A DNA stretch of 64,000 nt from Roseovarius sp. (lineage in GTDB: Bacteria; Pseudomonadota; Alphaproteobacteria; Rhodobacterales; Rhodobacteraceae). The position numbers and the translations under genes were made by a program. Below the pieces are notes generated by a model that saw only the letters and a program-made list of their open reading frames with translations, searched no databases and had not been told where the DNA came from. The number at the start of each line of letters is the position of its first letter. The stretch's first letter is position 1. Shown one piece after another: positions 28,148-37,663 of this stretch. The stretch covers positions 372,001-436,000 of the forward strand of contig JAJFIA010000001.1 in NCBI GenBank assembly GCA_021775255.1, in the 5' to 3' direction.

Positions 28148-28590
28148 CTACCGTCCGGTTCCACATAAACGCCCTGCTCTTTCAGCGCGTCCACCACTTC
28201 CTTGGGCATGTAATCCTCGTCATGCTTGGCCAGAATTTCGGTGGCCCTGAACACCCCGTTTTCATAGGTGCCGGTGCCGATCATGCCCTGATTTTCTCCA
28301 AATAAATCCGGCAAAATGCCAGTATAAGCCACCGGCACAACCGCGCCGCCATCGGTCACAGCGAAGCGTATTACCTCGCCCTCGCCACGCACCAATGAGC
28401 CCTCTTCAACCAACCCGCCAATGCGGAAAACCTCCGTGGGCGGGGGCGGTTCAGCAATCACCTGACTGGGCGAGCGGAAAAAATTGATGCCGTCCTGCAA
28501 GGCATAGCCAATCATCGCCGTTGCCGCGATCAGCGCCACCGCGGCAATCGCAATAACCTGCACCCGGCGTTTCTTCTTCAGTGATTTCAT
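28144..28590 (-). CDS. ccmE: Cytochrome c maturation heme chaperone CcmE
   Basis: Periplasmic heme chaperone that binds heme covalently before handing it to CcmF. The 148-residue protein has an N-terminal membrane anchor (VIAIAAVALIAATAMIGYAL, residues 12-31), an OB-fold and the heme-binding His123 with Tyr127 in LAKHDEDYMPKEV. It follows argC by 15 bases on the same strand and precedes the endolysin, holin and ccmF. Confidence 0.96.
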   Translation of the reverse strand: MKSLKKKRRVQVIAIAAVALIAATAMIGYALQDGINFFRSPSQVIAEPPPPTEVFRIGGLVEEGSLVRGEGEVIRFAVTDGGAVVPVAYTGILPDLFGENQGMIGTGTYENGVFRATEILAKHDEDYMPKEVVDALKEQGVYVEPDGS

Positions 28591-28605
28591 CCGGCTCCCT
28601 TTCGC

Positions 28606-29634
28606 TTATGGGAAAACCGGGGCCAGCATCAGCCCGGTTGCCTCATCCTCACCTAGCATCAGATTGGCATTCTGCAAGGCCTGACCACTTGATCCCTTCG
28701 TCAGATTATCCAGCGCCACAATCACAATCGCCCGGTTTGGGATGCGGTCAGCGCTGACGCCCACATGGCAAAAATTGCTGCCGCGCACATGCCGGGTGCT
28801 GGGCGTCTCACCAAAGGGCAGCATCACCATGAAGGGTTCATCCTCATAGGCTCTTTTGAGGGATGCATAAACCGCCTCAACTTCACCTTTTACATAAACT
28901 GTGGCTACTATCCCTCTGTTTGCAGGCAATAAATGCGGCGTGAACTGCACCTTGACCTCACGCCCTGCCAGGGCGGAAAATTCCTGATCAAACTCTGCCA
29001 GATGCCGGTGTTTTCCGCCCACCGCATAGGCATGCGCGCCCTCTGACAGCTCGGCATGCAGCAGGTTTTCCTTGAGGCTGCGCCCGGCCCCGCTGACGCC
29101 GGTTTTGAGATCAATGATGATGTCATCAAGATCAATCACCGCATCTGCGATCAATGGCCGCAGGGCATAAATCCCGGTCGCGGCGTTGCATCCGGTACCC
29201 GCCACCAGCCGGGCGCGGCGGATGTCCTCACGGTAAAATTCGGTGAGGCCGTAAACCGCCTCGGCCTGACATTCCAGCGCGTCATGCTGCCCGCCATACC
29301 ATTTTGCGTAAACTTCCGGATCCCGCAGGCGAAAATCCGCACTCAGATCAACAATTTTCAGGGTTTTGGGCAGGTCTTTGATCACCGCCTGCGAGGTGGC
29401 ATGGGGCAGCGCACAAAAACACAGGTCAACCCCTGCGAAATCAATCTCGTCGATCCTGACCAACAGGGGCAGATCCAGATGGCGCAGATGCGGGAACACC
29501 TCGGCCATCGGCTTGCCGGCCTTGGCATTGGCCGAAAGCGCCACAATCTCCATCGTGGGATGGGTGGCGATCAGGCGCACAAGCTCGGCCCCGGTATAGC
29601 CGCTTGCGCCGAGAATGGCGATTTTATGGGTCAT
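28606..29634 (-). CDS. argC: N-acetyl-gamma-glutamyl-phosphate reductase
   Basis: Third step of arginine synthesis, NADPH-dependent reduction of N-acetylglutamyl phosphate. 342 residues from the ATG at 29634, chosen for its AGAGG site; the frame is open seven codons further. The Rossmann motif is [15 protein letters not shown] and the catalytic Cys149 is in [15 protein letters not shown]. It is the long (type 1) form. It heads the minus-strand run argC-ccmE-endolysin-holin-ccmF-ccmH. Confidence 0.96.
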   Translation of the reverse strand: MTHKIAILGASGYTGAELVRLIATHPTMEIVALSANAKAGKPMAEVFPHLRHLDLPLLVRIDEIDFAGVDLCFCALPHATSQAVIKDLPKTLKIVDLSADFRLRDPEVYAKWYGGQHDALECQAEAVYGLTEFYREDIRRARLVAGTGCNAATGIYALRPLIADAVIDLDDIIIDLKTGVSGAGRSLKENLLHAELSEGAHAYAVGGKHRHLAEFDQEFSALAGREVKVQFTPHLLPANRGIVATVYVKGEVEAVYASLKRAYEDEPFMVMLPFGETPSTRHVRGSNFCHVGVSADRIPNRAIVIVALDNLTKGSSGQALQNANLMLGEDEATGLMLAPVFP

Positions 29635-29696
29635 GCCCGGCCTCTTTTTATACAATTTAAGGTAGTCGTTTAAGCTAATGCCAGCAGCATCGCAAT

Positions 29697-30509
29697 CTAT
29701 GCCGCATGAAATTCAATTTTTCGTCGCAAAAACTGTGTGGCCCGGTCGCTGACCCGCGCCGGATCACCGGTGGTCAGAAACATCGAGACCTGGCTTTCCC
29801 CGCGCATATCGGGGTGCCGCTCAAGATAATCCCCCAAGCTTTGTGCCACCAGATCAGCCTGCGAAAATACCAGGGTATCCGTACCCAATGCCGCCTGAAA
29901 CGCCTCTTGCATCAACGGATAATGCGTGCAGCCCAGAACCGCCGCCTCAGGCGTGGGCATCTTGCGCATCAGAGCCTCCACATGGCTGCGCACCAGCGCC
30001 TCGGCCAGGATCATATCGCCCTCTTCAATGGCGTCCACCACCCCGCCACAGGCCTGCGCCTCGACATCCACGCCAATCGCGCGGAACGCCAGCTCGCGCT
30101 GAAACGCGCGGCTTGCCACCGTGGCAGGCGTGGCAAACAGCGCCACATGTTTCACCGCCACCTCACGCGGCGGCGAATTATCGCCCCATTGCCGCTCGGT
30201 CAGGGCTTCGATCATCGGCACGAACACCCCTAAAACGCGCTTGCCTTCGGGCAATCCCGCCTCCTGCATCCGCCTGAGTGCTGCCGCCGAGGCCGTGTTG
30301 CAGGCCAGAATCACCAGATCACAGCCCGCCTGCCACAGCCGTTCAACCCCGGCGCGGGTAAGCTCAAGAATCTCATCCGCATCGCGCACCCCGTAAGGCG
30401 CATGGGCATTGTCGCCAAGATAAACCAACGGCACATCCGGCAGGTGTTTTTGCACCGCATCCAGCACGGTCAGCCCGCCAATTCCGCTATCAAAAATGCC
30501 GATTGCCAT
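29697..30509 (-). CDS. murI: Glutamate racemase
   Basis: Makes D-glutamate for peptidoglycan. From the ATG at 30509 (preceded by GAGGCGG) the protein is 270 residues. The two catalytic cysteines are Cys70 in ILACNTAS and Cys194 in VLGCTHYPL. The N-terminal [13 protein letters not shown] and [11 protein letters not shown] are typical. It is 62 bases upstream of argC on the same strand and 67 bases downstream of the indolepyruvate oxidoreductase gene. Confidence 0.96.
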   Translation of the reverse strand: MAIGIFDSGIGGLTVLDAVQKHLPDVPLVYLGDNAHAPYGVRDADEILELTRAGVERLWQAGCDLVILACNTASAAALRRMQEAGLPEGKRVLGVFVPMIEALTERQWGDNSPPREVAVKHVALFATPATVASRAFQRELAFRAIGVDVEAQACGGVVDAIEEGDMILAEALVRSHVEALMRKMPTPEAAVLGCTHYPLMQEAFQAALGTDTLVFSQADLVAQSLGDYLERHPDMRGESQVSMFLTTGDPARVSDRATQFLRRKIEFHAA

Positions 30510-30576
30510 ATAGCCGCCTCTCAGGGGTCGATTGTCTTTGGCAGTGCATACCCAACCCTTTGGCAAAATGCGAGCG

Positions 30577-33500
30577 CTATTGCGCCGCCTGATCCGTCGT
30601 TTCCCCGCCTGCGCGAATCACCGCCAGCAATTCTTCGCGCCGTTTGGCCGCAGCCGCTTCATTGGCCTTCTTGACCGGCCCGAAGCCCCGGATCTGCAGC
30701 GGCAATTCCGCCAGTGCCGTGATTGCTGCTATGGTCTGATCCGTCAGCAGCGGCAGCACCTCGGCCATATCCTTTTCATATTGCCGGATCAACGCCCGCT
30801 CCATCCTGCGCTCGGCAGAAAGCCCGAATATATCCAATGGTGTGCCGCGCAGACGCTTCATTTTCGCCAACAATTTCAACGGCTTTTCCAGCCACGGCCC
30901 AAATGCGCGCTTCACCGGCCGCCCGTTCGCTCCGGTTTTTGCAAGTAATGGCGGGGCAAGGTGATATGTCATCCTGAACGCCCCCTCAAACTCTGCCGCA
31001 GCCTTGTCGCGGGTCGCCAGCAATAACCGCGCAACCTCGTATTCATCCTTGTAAGCCAATAGCTTATGATACCCCCGCGCCATCGCCTCGCGCAGGTCGT
31101 CGCGATCCGCCCGCGCCAGCATATCGCGGTATTTCCGCACCAGCCCCTTGCCCTGATAGGCCTCCAGATGCGCGGCGCGATAGTCAATTTTCGCCTCCGG
31201 CGATTTTGGCAAAGCTGTCACCATTGAGGGGGCCAGACGTGCCGCCTCATCCGGGTGCACCACCGCCCAACGGCCAATTTCAAACGCTCTGAGATTGCGT
31301 TCCACCGCCGCACCATTCAACTCGATCGCACGGGTCAGCGCCGCGTGGCCCAGCGGGATCAGCCCGCGCTGCCAGCTTGCCCCAAACACGATCATGTTGG
31401 AGAAAATCGCATCGCCCAACGCGGCCTGTGCCAGCGCCGAGGCATCAAACAGCAAAACATCTTCGCCCATCCGCGCCTGCAACGCCAGTTCCAGCCTCTC
31501 GGCGGGCAGCCTGAAATCGGCATTGCGGGTGAAATCCGAGGTTGTCGTTTGATGATTGTTCACCACGGCATGAGTGCGCCCGCGCATACCCAACCCAAGG
31601 GTTTTTGCCCCGGCACTCACCACCAGATCGCCGCCGATCAGTGCATCGCATTCCCCCGTTGCCACACGTATCGCATTGATATTGCTTTGTTTCTCAGCCA
31701 ATCGGCAATGAACATGCACCGCCCCGCCTTTTTGCGCCAGCCCCGACATTTCCATCATGCCCACGCCCTTGCCTTCGATCTGCGCCGCCTGTGCCATCAC
31801 CGCACCAAGGGTCACAACGCCAGTGCCGCCAACCCCGGCAATCACCACATTATGGGTGCCTTCAATCCTCGGCAACGCAGGCTCCGGCAGGTCTGGCAGA
31901 TCAAGTCCCACGGCCTCCTGCTTGCGGATTTTGGCGCCTTCCAGCGTCACGAACGAGGGGCAAAATCCGTTCAGACAACTGAAATCCTTGTTGCAGGCTG
32001 ATTGATCAATCGCCCGTTTGGTGCCCAGTTCCGTCTCAACCGGCACAATCGCCACACAGTTGGATTGCACCCCGCAATCGCCGCAACCCTCACAAATGTC
32101 AGTATTGATAAACACCCGCTTGTCCGGGTCGGGAAATGTGCCGCGTTTGCGGCGGCGGCGCTTTTCGGCGGCACAGGTCTGAATATAGACAATCGCCGAG
32201 ACACCCGGAATTTCCGCGCAGTTTTGCTGCACCTGCATCAACTCTGATCGTTGTTTTATTTCAATGCCTTTTGGGAATTTCTTAAAGTCGATATCTTCCT
32301 TCTCATCATAGACAACGGCCAGATGTTGCACCCCCATCGCCTTAAGCTCTGCCACGATTCTGGGCGCATCAAGGCCGCCCTCATTAGGCTGGCCGCCGGT
32401 CATCGCCACCGCATCATTGTAAAGGATTTTATAGGTGATATTGGTCCCCGCCGCCAAAGCCGCACGAATCGCCTGAACCCCGGAATGATTATAGGTGCCA
32501 TCACCGAGATTCTGAAAAACATGGGGCCGGGTGGAAAACGGCGCCTCGCCAATCCAGTTGGCGCCCTCGCCGCCCATATGGGTAAAGCCGGTGGTCTCGC
32601 GGTCCATCCACTGCACCATATAATGGCAGCCAATCCCGGCATAGGCGCGCGCGCCTTCGGGTAGCCTGGTGGAGCTGTTATGCGGGCATCCGGCACAGAA
32701 ATAGGGCACGCGGGCGGCAATTTCCTCGGCATTGTCATTGCGCCGCGCCTCGGCCAGCCGCTCAAGCCCGGCCTTCACCGCATCAGTGCCGCGCCCCTCA
32801 TCAATCAAAATGCCGCCCAGCTTTTCGGCGACCATGATCGGATCAAGCGCGCCGCGGGTGGGGAATAATTCCTCGCCGTGCATTGATCCGGCACCACCGC
32901 CCTTGTGCCAGCCATACACCCTGCGCCCGTGGCGATCGTCAAAAATGGCCTCCTTGATCTGCACCTCGATCAGCTTGCGTTTTTCCTCGACCACCACGAT
33001 CAGCTCAAGCCCCTCGGCCCAGTCATGAAAGCCTGTCATATCCAGCGGAAATGTCTGGCCGATCTTATAGGTGGTCAGGCCCAGCCGCTCGGCCTCATCC
33101 GCATCAATTCCCAGCAGATCCAGCGCATGCACCAGATCAAGCCAGTTCTTGCCCGCCGCCACAAAACCGATCTTGGCACCGGGCTTGCCCCAGTGGCGGC
33201 GGTCCATCCGGTTAACATGGGAAAACGCCTCGGCCGCGAAGCGTTTGTAATCAATCATCCGCGCTTCCTGCGCATGCGGCGTATCCCCAAGGCGGATATT
33301 CAGCCCGCCTTCGGGCATCTCAAACTTCGGCATCTGAAACTGCATCCGGTCAAGGCGGGCATCTACAACCCCGGTGGCCTCGATGGTGTCTTTCATGGTT
33401 TTCAAGCCCACCCAAAGCCCGGAAAACCGTGATAAAGCAATGCCGTAAAGCCCGTAATCAATGATTTCCTGCACACCCGCGGGGCTGACCACGGGCATAT

Positions 33501-33999
33501 AGGCATCGACCATCGCCCATTCGCTTTGATGCAAAACCGTGCTGCTTTCGCCGGTGTGATCATCGCCCATCGCCATCAAAACACCGCCATGGGGCGACGT
33601 ACCTGCCATATTGGCATGGCGCATCACATCGCCCGACCGGTCCACCCCCGGCCCCTTGCCATACCACAGGCCAAACACCCCGTCATAGCGCCCTTCGCCG
33701 CGCATCTCGGCCTGTTGCGTGCCCCAAAGCGCGGTTGCCGCGAGATCCTCGTTCAGCCCTTCGTTGAAAGTGATATGCGCCGCCGAGAGCCGATCTCTGG
33801 CGCGGCTCATCTGAATATCCACCGCCCCAAGGGGAGATCCGCGATAGCCGCTGACATAGCCGGCCGTATTCAACCCCGCCGCCCGGTCGCGTGCCGCCTG
33901 CATCAGCATCAGCCGCACCAGGGCCTGCGTGCCATTCAGAAGCACCGATGAAACCTCAAGATCAAAACGATCCTGTAACGATACCTGATGCTTTGCCAT
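30577..33999 (-). CDS. Indolepyruvate ferredoxin oxidoreductase, fused alpha-beta type
   Basis: Oxidatively decarboxylates arylpyruvates (from aromatic amino acids) to aryl-acetyl-CoA using thiamine diphosphate and iron-sulfur clusters. The 1140-residue chain joins both subunits. The N-terminal pyrimidine-binding domain includes [14 protein letters not shown] thiamine-binding region follows at about 430-600 ([34 protein letters not shown]). The cluster segment [13 protein letters not shown] and [12 protein letters not shown] lies near 640-690, and the gamma-type domain ([22 protein letters not shown]) follows. The start at 33999 has GGGAGG upstream. A LysR gene is divergent, sharing a perfect palindrome. 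Substrate preference is inferred from the family. Confidence 0.92.
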   Translation of the reverse strand: MAKHQVSLQDRFDLEVSSVLLNGTQALVRLMLMQAARDRAAGLNTAGYVSGYRGSPLGAVDIQMSRARDRLSAAHITFNEGLNEDLAATALWGTQQAEMRGEGRYDGVFGLWYGKGPGVDRSGDVMRHANMAGTSPHGGVLMAMGDDHTGESSTVLHQSEWAMVDAYMPVVSPAGVQEIIDYGLYGIALSRFSGLWVGLKTMKDTIEATGVVDARLDRMQFQMPKFEMPEGGLNIRLGDTPHAQEARMIDYKRFAAEAFSHVNRMDRRHWGKPGAKIGFVAAGKNWLDLVHALDLLGIDADEAERLGLTTYKIGQTFPLDMTGFHDWAEGLELIVVVEEKRKLIEVQIKEAIFDDRHGRRVYGWHKGGGAGSMHGEELFPTRGALDPIMVAEKLGGILIDEGRGTDAVKAGLERLAEARRNDNAEEIAARVPYFCAGCPHNSSTRLPEGARAYAGIGCHYMVQWMDRETTGFTHMGGEGANWIGEAPFSTRPHVFQNLGDGTYNHSGVQAIRAALAAGTNITYKILYNDAVAMTGGQPNEGGLDAPRIVAELKAMGVQHLAVVYDEKEDIDFKKFPKGIEIKQRSELMQVQQNCAEIPGVSAIVYIQTCAAEKRRRRKRGTFPDPDKRVFINTDICEGCGDCGVQSNCVAIVPVETELGTKRAIDQSACNKDFSCLNGFCPSFVTLEGAKIRKQEAVGLDLPDLPEPALPRIEGTHNVVIAGVGGTGVVTLGAVMAQAAQIEGKGVGMMEMSGLAQKGGAVHVHCRLAEKQSNINAIRVATGECDALIGGDLVVSAGAKTLGLGMRGRTHAVVNNHQTTTSDFTRNADFRLPAERLELALQARMGEDVLLFDASALAQAALGDAIFSNMIVFGASWQRGLIPLGHAALTRAIELNGAAVERNLRAFEIGRWAVVHPDEAARLAPSMVTALPKSPEAKIDYRAAHLEAYQGKGLVRKYRDMLARADRDDLREAMARGYHKLLAYKDEYEVARLLLATRDKAAAEFEGAFRMTYHLAPPLLAKTGANGRPVKRAFGPWLEKPLKLLAKMKRLRGTPLDIFGLSAERRMERALIRQYEKDMAEVLPLLTDQTIAAITALAELPLQIRGFGPVKKANEAAAAKRREELLAVIRAGGETTDQAAQ

Positions 34000-34033
34000 A
34001 TCGCGCCTCCCTTGGGTGTATATAGCGCAATAA

Positions 34034-34054
34034 TAGGTCAAATATTATGACCTA
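34034..34054. promoter_or_regulatory. 21-bp palindromic operator between the oxidoreductase and lysR
   Basis: TAGGTCA-AATATTA-TGACCTA has perfect 7-bp arms and lies 35 bases before the oxidoreductase start and 90 bases before the lysR start. The T-N11-A form inside it suits LysR-type regulators. The regulator that binds here is inferred from position. Confidence 0.6.
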
Positions 34055-34143
34055 CCAAGAGATATTTACGGAAACACGGCTGTATTTTCCCCGCTTCTTT
34101 GCTATTGCGTTACTCAGCCGAAATTGGATTGAAAGTTGCGGAT

Positions 34144-35049
34144 ATGGATTGGGATAAGCTCAGAATATTTCACGCGGTCGCGGATGCGGGCAGCCTGACC
34201 CATGCGGGAGATCAGCTAAACCTGTCGCAATCGGCCGTCTCGCGGCATGTGCGCGCCCTTGAACAATCGCTGAATGTCATCCTGTTTCACCGCCACGCGC
34301 GCGGGCTGATTCTCACCGAACAGGGTGAGCTTTTGTTTGAGGCCACCCGCGCCATGCTGAAACGGCTTGACGCGGCCACCGCGCGCATCCGCGACAGCAA
34401 GGAAGGTGTCTATGGCGAGCTGCGCGTGACCACGACCATCGGCTTTGGCACACTCTGGCTCGCGCCGCGCCTGCCGATGCTCTATGCCAAATACCCTGAT
34501 CTCAAAATTGATCTGATGCTGGAAGAGCGCGTGCTAGATCTGCCCATGCGCGAAGCCGATGTTGCAATTCGCATGAAAGAGCCGAGCCAGGCCGATCTGA
34601 TCCGCAAACGCCTGATGAGCATACATATGCAGCTCTATGCCTCGAAACAGTTGGTCGAGAAAGAGGGCAAGCCTGATACCCTTGACGATCTGAGCCGCTA
34701 TCGCCTGATTTGCCAGAACCCGCGCTCGTCACAGGTGGGGGCCGGGGCGAAATTGGTGAGCGATCTGATGACCCACAATATTACCTCCCTGCTGACCGTT
34801 AACAATTATTACGGCGTGCTTCAGGGGGTGCTCAACAATCTTGGCATTGGGGTTTTACCTGATTATCTGACCTATGATTTCCCTGAACTTGTCCGCATTC
34901 TGCCGAAGGTGAAATCGAGCGAAGTGCCGGTGTTTTTGGCCTATCCGGAAGAATTACGCCACTCAAAGCGAATTTCCGCCTTTCGTGATTTTGTTCAACA
35001 GGAAATAATTCTCTACCGTAAGCATCTGAATAAAAGCCATAATTCCTGA
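34144..35049 (+). CDS. LysR-family transcriptional regulator
   Basis: A 301-residue regulator from the ATG at 34144. The N-terminal helix-turn-helix is DWDKLRIFHAVADAGSLTHAGDQLNLSQSAVSRHVRALEQ in sense, residues 2-41, followed by a linker helix and a periplasmic-binding-type effector domain (GELRVTTTIGFGTLWLAPRL onward). Divergent from the indolepyruvate oxidoreductase gene, so it probably controls that gene in response to an aromatic metabolite. An in-frame upstream ATG at 34099 would add 15 unconserved residues. Confidence 0.88.
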   Translation: MDWDKLRIFHAVADAGSLTHAGDQLNLSQSAVSRHVRALEQSLNVILFHRHARGLILTEQGELLFEATRAMLKRLDAATARIRDSKEGVYGELRVTTTIGFGTLWLAPRLPMLYAKYPDLKIDLMLEERVLDLPMREADVAIRMKEPSQADLIRKRLMSIHMQLYASKQLVEKEGKPDTLDDLSRYRLICQNPRSSQVGAGAKLVSDLMTHNITSLLTVNNYYGVLQGVLNNLGIGVLPDYLTYDFPELVRILPKVKSSEVPVFLAYPEELRHSKRISAFRDFVQQEIILYRKHLNKSHNS

Positions 35050-35146
35050 TATTATGGTGAGATATGCGCAAAATGCATAGCAGCAATGCTGCATATGCAG
35101 CATGGTTGTCCTTGAACTGACACATTTGGCCCCCTAAATCGGATCG

Positions 35147-35227
35147 TGACGGTGGCAGCCATATGGCCGCTCACCCTCATACCTCCCTGTTGGACTTGGC
35201 CGAGCCTTTGTGCTCGGCCTTTTTTTT
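35147..35227 (+). ncRNA. Candidate small RNA with CCTCC motif
   Basis: Between lysR and the convergent M24 gene no coding frame is convincing, but a TTGAAC (35112-35117) with TAAATC (35135-35140) 17 bases later could be a promoter. The 80-base stretch after it ends in a strong terminator. It contains a GCCATATGGC palindrome (35158-35167) and an exposed CATACCTCCCTG segment complementary to a Shine-Dalgarno sequence, as in known anti-SD small RNAs of alphaproteobacteria. The whole call is inference. Confidence 0.4.
35198..35227 (+). terminator. Rho-independent terminator
   Basis: A perfect 7-bp stem GGCCGAG / CTCGGCC with an 8-base loop is followed by eight T. It is about 150 bases after the lysR stop, too far to be a typical terminator for that gene alone, which supports an independent short transcript. 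Confidence 0.85.
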
Positions 35228-35269
35228 GCCGGGGCGGCTCGTCAGCCATTACCGGGCTGCCTCGCTTTG

Positions 35270-36406
35270 TCACAAAACCTGCAGATTTCGATCCGCCAAG
35301 GGTGACAAAACATCCGGCCCCGCCGCGCGGATCACGATATTTTCCTCATGCACCATGATGCGCCCCGATGAAATTTCTATCCCCGGCTCCAGGGTGATCA
35401 CCATGCCGGGCTGCAAGACCGTCTGCTCCCATGCTGTCAATGAAAGCCCTTCTGTCAGTTGCATCCCCAAGCCATGGCCCAGACGCCCGGCTGTCTCCCC
35501 TCCGCCAACAATATCCGCCATCTCCCGCCAGACATCACAGGCCCGCGCGCCCGGTTTTGCAGCTTCCAGCCCGGCAGCAATGGCATCCATCAGTTGACCA
35601 TGCGCGTTTTGTGCCGCATCCGGGGCCGCGCCAATGGCGAAATTCCGGTCATAATCGCAAAAATACCCATCCCGGACCGCACCGGTATCCAGCATCATGA
35701 TATCACCCGCCTGCAAGGGCGCATCACTGGCCGGAGAAATCACATCGCCATAGCCATCCGGGCCCGCACCCCCCGCCAGATACGGCACCCAATCCGCGCC
35801 TTCCTCCAGCAACAGCCGCTGGAAATCGCGGAAAACCTGCGACAGCGCAACGCCCGCACCGGCAATCTCGGACACGCGCGCAAACGCCCGCCCGGCAATG
35901 GCGCAGATATGGCTGATCTTCGCGATCTCGGCCTCGGATTTCACCTGTCTCAGCCTTGCGACAATGCCGCGATCATCGGTAAAACTCAGCCCGCTTATCG
36001 CCTTCACCCGGTCAAAATCCGCCAGCGGCATGCGCAGATAATTTTCGCGATCCGAAGGCACCCCCACCCGGCCGCCGCCCGCCACCTCGCGCAGGGCCTC
36101 GGCCAGCAATGTCACCCCATCGTCTTCCGGATCCGGCGCTGCCCATGTGCGGATATCGCTGATCCGGCAGCTTTGCATCAGCGCCGCCCCGATTGAGGGG
36201 ATCACCGCCAACGGCGCGCCCATAGCGGGCAGAACCAGAAACCAGGGCCGGCTCGGGCTTTCCCAAAACCGTGTGAGGAACCCGGTGAAATACCGGAAAT
36301 CCGGCTCTGCCGTCAGCAACAGGGCGGCAAGCCCCGCCTTGGCCATGCACGCCTGCGCCGCGGTAACACGGGCCTTGAATTCCGCATCGGAAAACCCGCG
36401 AATCAC
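35270..36406 (-). CDS. M24-family metallopeptidase (Xaa-Pro dipeptidase-like)
   Basis: A 378-residue pita-bread-fold hydrolase with an N-terminal creatinase-type domain (residues 1-145). All five metal ligands are visible: Asp240 in MMLDTGAV, Asp251 in CDYDRNF, His311 in GHGLGMQLTE, Glu340 in TLEPGIE and Glu354 in VHEENI. Families with this layout cleave Xaa-Pro dipeptides, creatine or ectoine-type amides. The start overlaps the end of the upstream lyase gene by four bases, so they form a two-gene operon, suggesting joint breakdown of one amino-acid-like compound. The substrate is unknown. Confidence 0.87.
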   Translation of the reverse strand: MIRGFSDAEFKARVTAAQACMAKAGLAALLLTAEPDFRYFTGFLTRFWESPSRPWFLVLPAMGAPLAVIPSIGAALMQSCRISDIRTWAAPDPEDDGVTLLAEALREVAGGGRVGVPSDRENYLRMPLADFDRVKAISGLSFTDDRGIVARLRQVKSEAEIAKISHICAIAGRAFARVSEIAGAGVALSQVFRDFQRLLLEEGADWVPYLAGGAGPDGYGDVISPASDAPLQAGDIMMLDTGAVRDGYFCDYDRNFAIGAAPDAAQNAHGQLMDAIAAGLEAAKPGARACDVWREMADIVGGGETAGRLGHGLGMQLTEGLSLTAWEQTVLQPGMVITLEPGIEISSGRIMVHEENIVIRAAGPDVLSPLADRNLQVL

Positions 36407-37434
36407 GGATCCGCCATTTCGCTGATGATGCCCAAAACCCGCGCTTCGGGGCCTGGCTCCATCAGCCTGAGCGCCGCCAGCCCGGCCCCGCCCGAAGGCG
36501 TTGTTGCCGCGCCCTGCGCCGCCAGCATGGGCAAAACCGCCTCGGCTTCCTCCTCGGTGATGGTGGCAAATTCATCCGCATCCCTTGCCAGCCCGCGCAG
36601 CGCAATCAGGGACGGCTCCTTGCAATCAAGCCGCCCCATATTCGAGGCCGGCCCATCCGCCAACACCGCACAGCCTGCGCGGATACTGGCCTGCAACGCC
36701 GGGGCAAATTCCGGCTCGACGACGATGATCTGCGGCCCATCGCCCCAAACCGCGCGAAAATAGGCGGCGCAGGCCCCCGCCAGGCCGCCAACGCCCGCCT
36801 GCAAATAAATATGCGTCGGCATATCGGGGCATTGCCGCGCGGCTTCCGCCGCCATCACCAGATAGCCCTCCATCAACCGGTGCGGAAGATCAAAATACCC
36901 CGGCCATGAGCTATCCGATAATAATGTCCAGCCGTTTTCATCTGCCGCCTTCAAGGCCGCCTGCATGCTCTGGGCATAATCCGCGCCGGCCCGTACCACT
37001 TTGGCACCGTGATGGCGCAGCCGGTCGGCAAAGCCTTCCGGCACCGCCTCGGCCAGATAGATCACCGCGCCGGCGCCATATTTTTGCGCCCCGGCGGCGA
37101 CAGAAAGCCCATGATTGCCCGCACTTGCCGTCACATAGGTCTGCCCGCTCAATGCCTGTGACAAATCCGCCGCTTGGGTTTGGGCAGCGGCATGGGCAAT
37201 CACATAAGCCGCCCCCAAAGCCTTGAAACTGCCCAGCCCCATGCGGCCGCGCTCATCCTTGGCCCAGACCTGCGCGCCCATGCCCTCAATCGCGATCAGG
37301 GGCGTTTCCGGCGCACCTGCCACAAGCCCCGGCAATGCCTCGGCCGCCGCTGCATCGACGCTGGGCATGGGGGCCCCGGCCAGAACATCCGGCGACAGGC
37401 CCTTGCCGCGCCAGGGATTTTTGAGAATGTCCAT
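36403..37434 (-). CDS. Diaminopropionate ammonia-lyase-like PLP enzyme
   Basis: A 343-residue fold-type II PLP enzyme. Lys71 in GLGSFKALGAAYV is the Schiff-base lysine, VTASAGNHGLSVAAGAQKYG the phosphate-binding region, and LQAGVGGLAGA the glycine loop. The DERGRMGLGSFK form is closest to diaminopropionate ammonia-lyases, which remove amino groups from 2,3-diaminopropionate or serine-like substrates. The typical length of that family (about 400) is larger, so it may be a distinct subgroup. The gene is in an operon with the M24 hydrolase downstream. The 229 bases upstream (37435-37663) show no gene. Confidence 0.75.
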   Translation of the reverse strand: MDILKNPWRGKGLSPDVLAGAPMPSVDAAAAEALPGLVAGAPETPLIAIEGMGAQVWAKDERGRMGLGSFKALGAAYVIAHAAAQTQAADLSQALSGQTYVTASAGNHGLSVAAGAQKYGAGAVIYLAEAVPEGFADRLRHHGAKVVRAGADYAQSMQAALKAADENGWTLLSDSSWPGYFDLPHRLMEGYLVMAAEAARQCPDMPTHIYLQAGVGGLAGACAAYFRAVWGDGPQIIVVEPEFAPALQASIRAGCAVLADGPASNMGRLDCKEPSLIALRGLARDADEFATITEEEAEAVLPMLAAQGAATTPSGGAGLAALRLMEPGPEARVLGIISEMADP

Positions 37435-37663
37435 TTTTCACCTCTGTTTCTGCCTGACACTTACGTAACCAGCACAATCGGTCAAGCTCCCCTCTTCCCC
37501 CGCGCGGCATGATGCCCTAAAGTGACGCCAACAAGCCTTCTGGGGGGATTTCTGATGTCATATCCGGTAACCACACCCTGCCATATTGTGACGGTGATAG
37601 CTAGTTAGCGGATCACTGTCATACATCCTGATGCGCTTGGCTCAGCTTTACACCAGGCCTGTT

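Noticed and set aside
35270-37434. Ectoine or hydroxyectoine degradation operon
   Set aside because: Only an M24 hydrolase and a lyase-like enzyme are present; the deacetylase, transporter and regulator typical of that pathway are missing.
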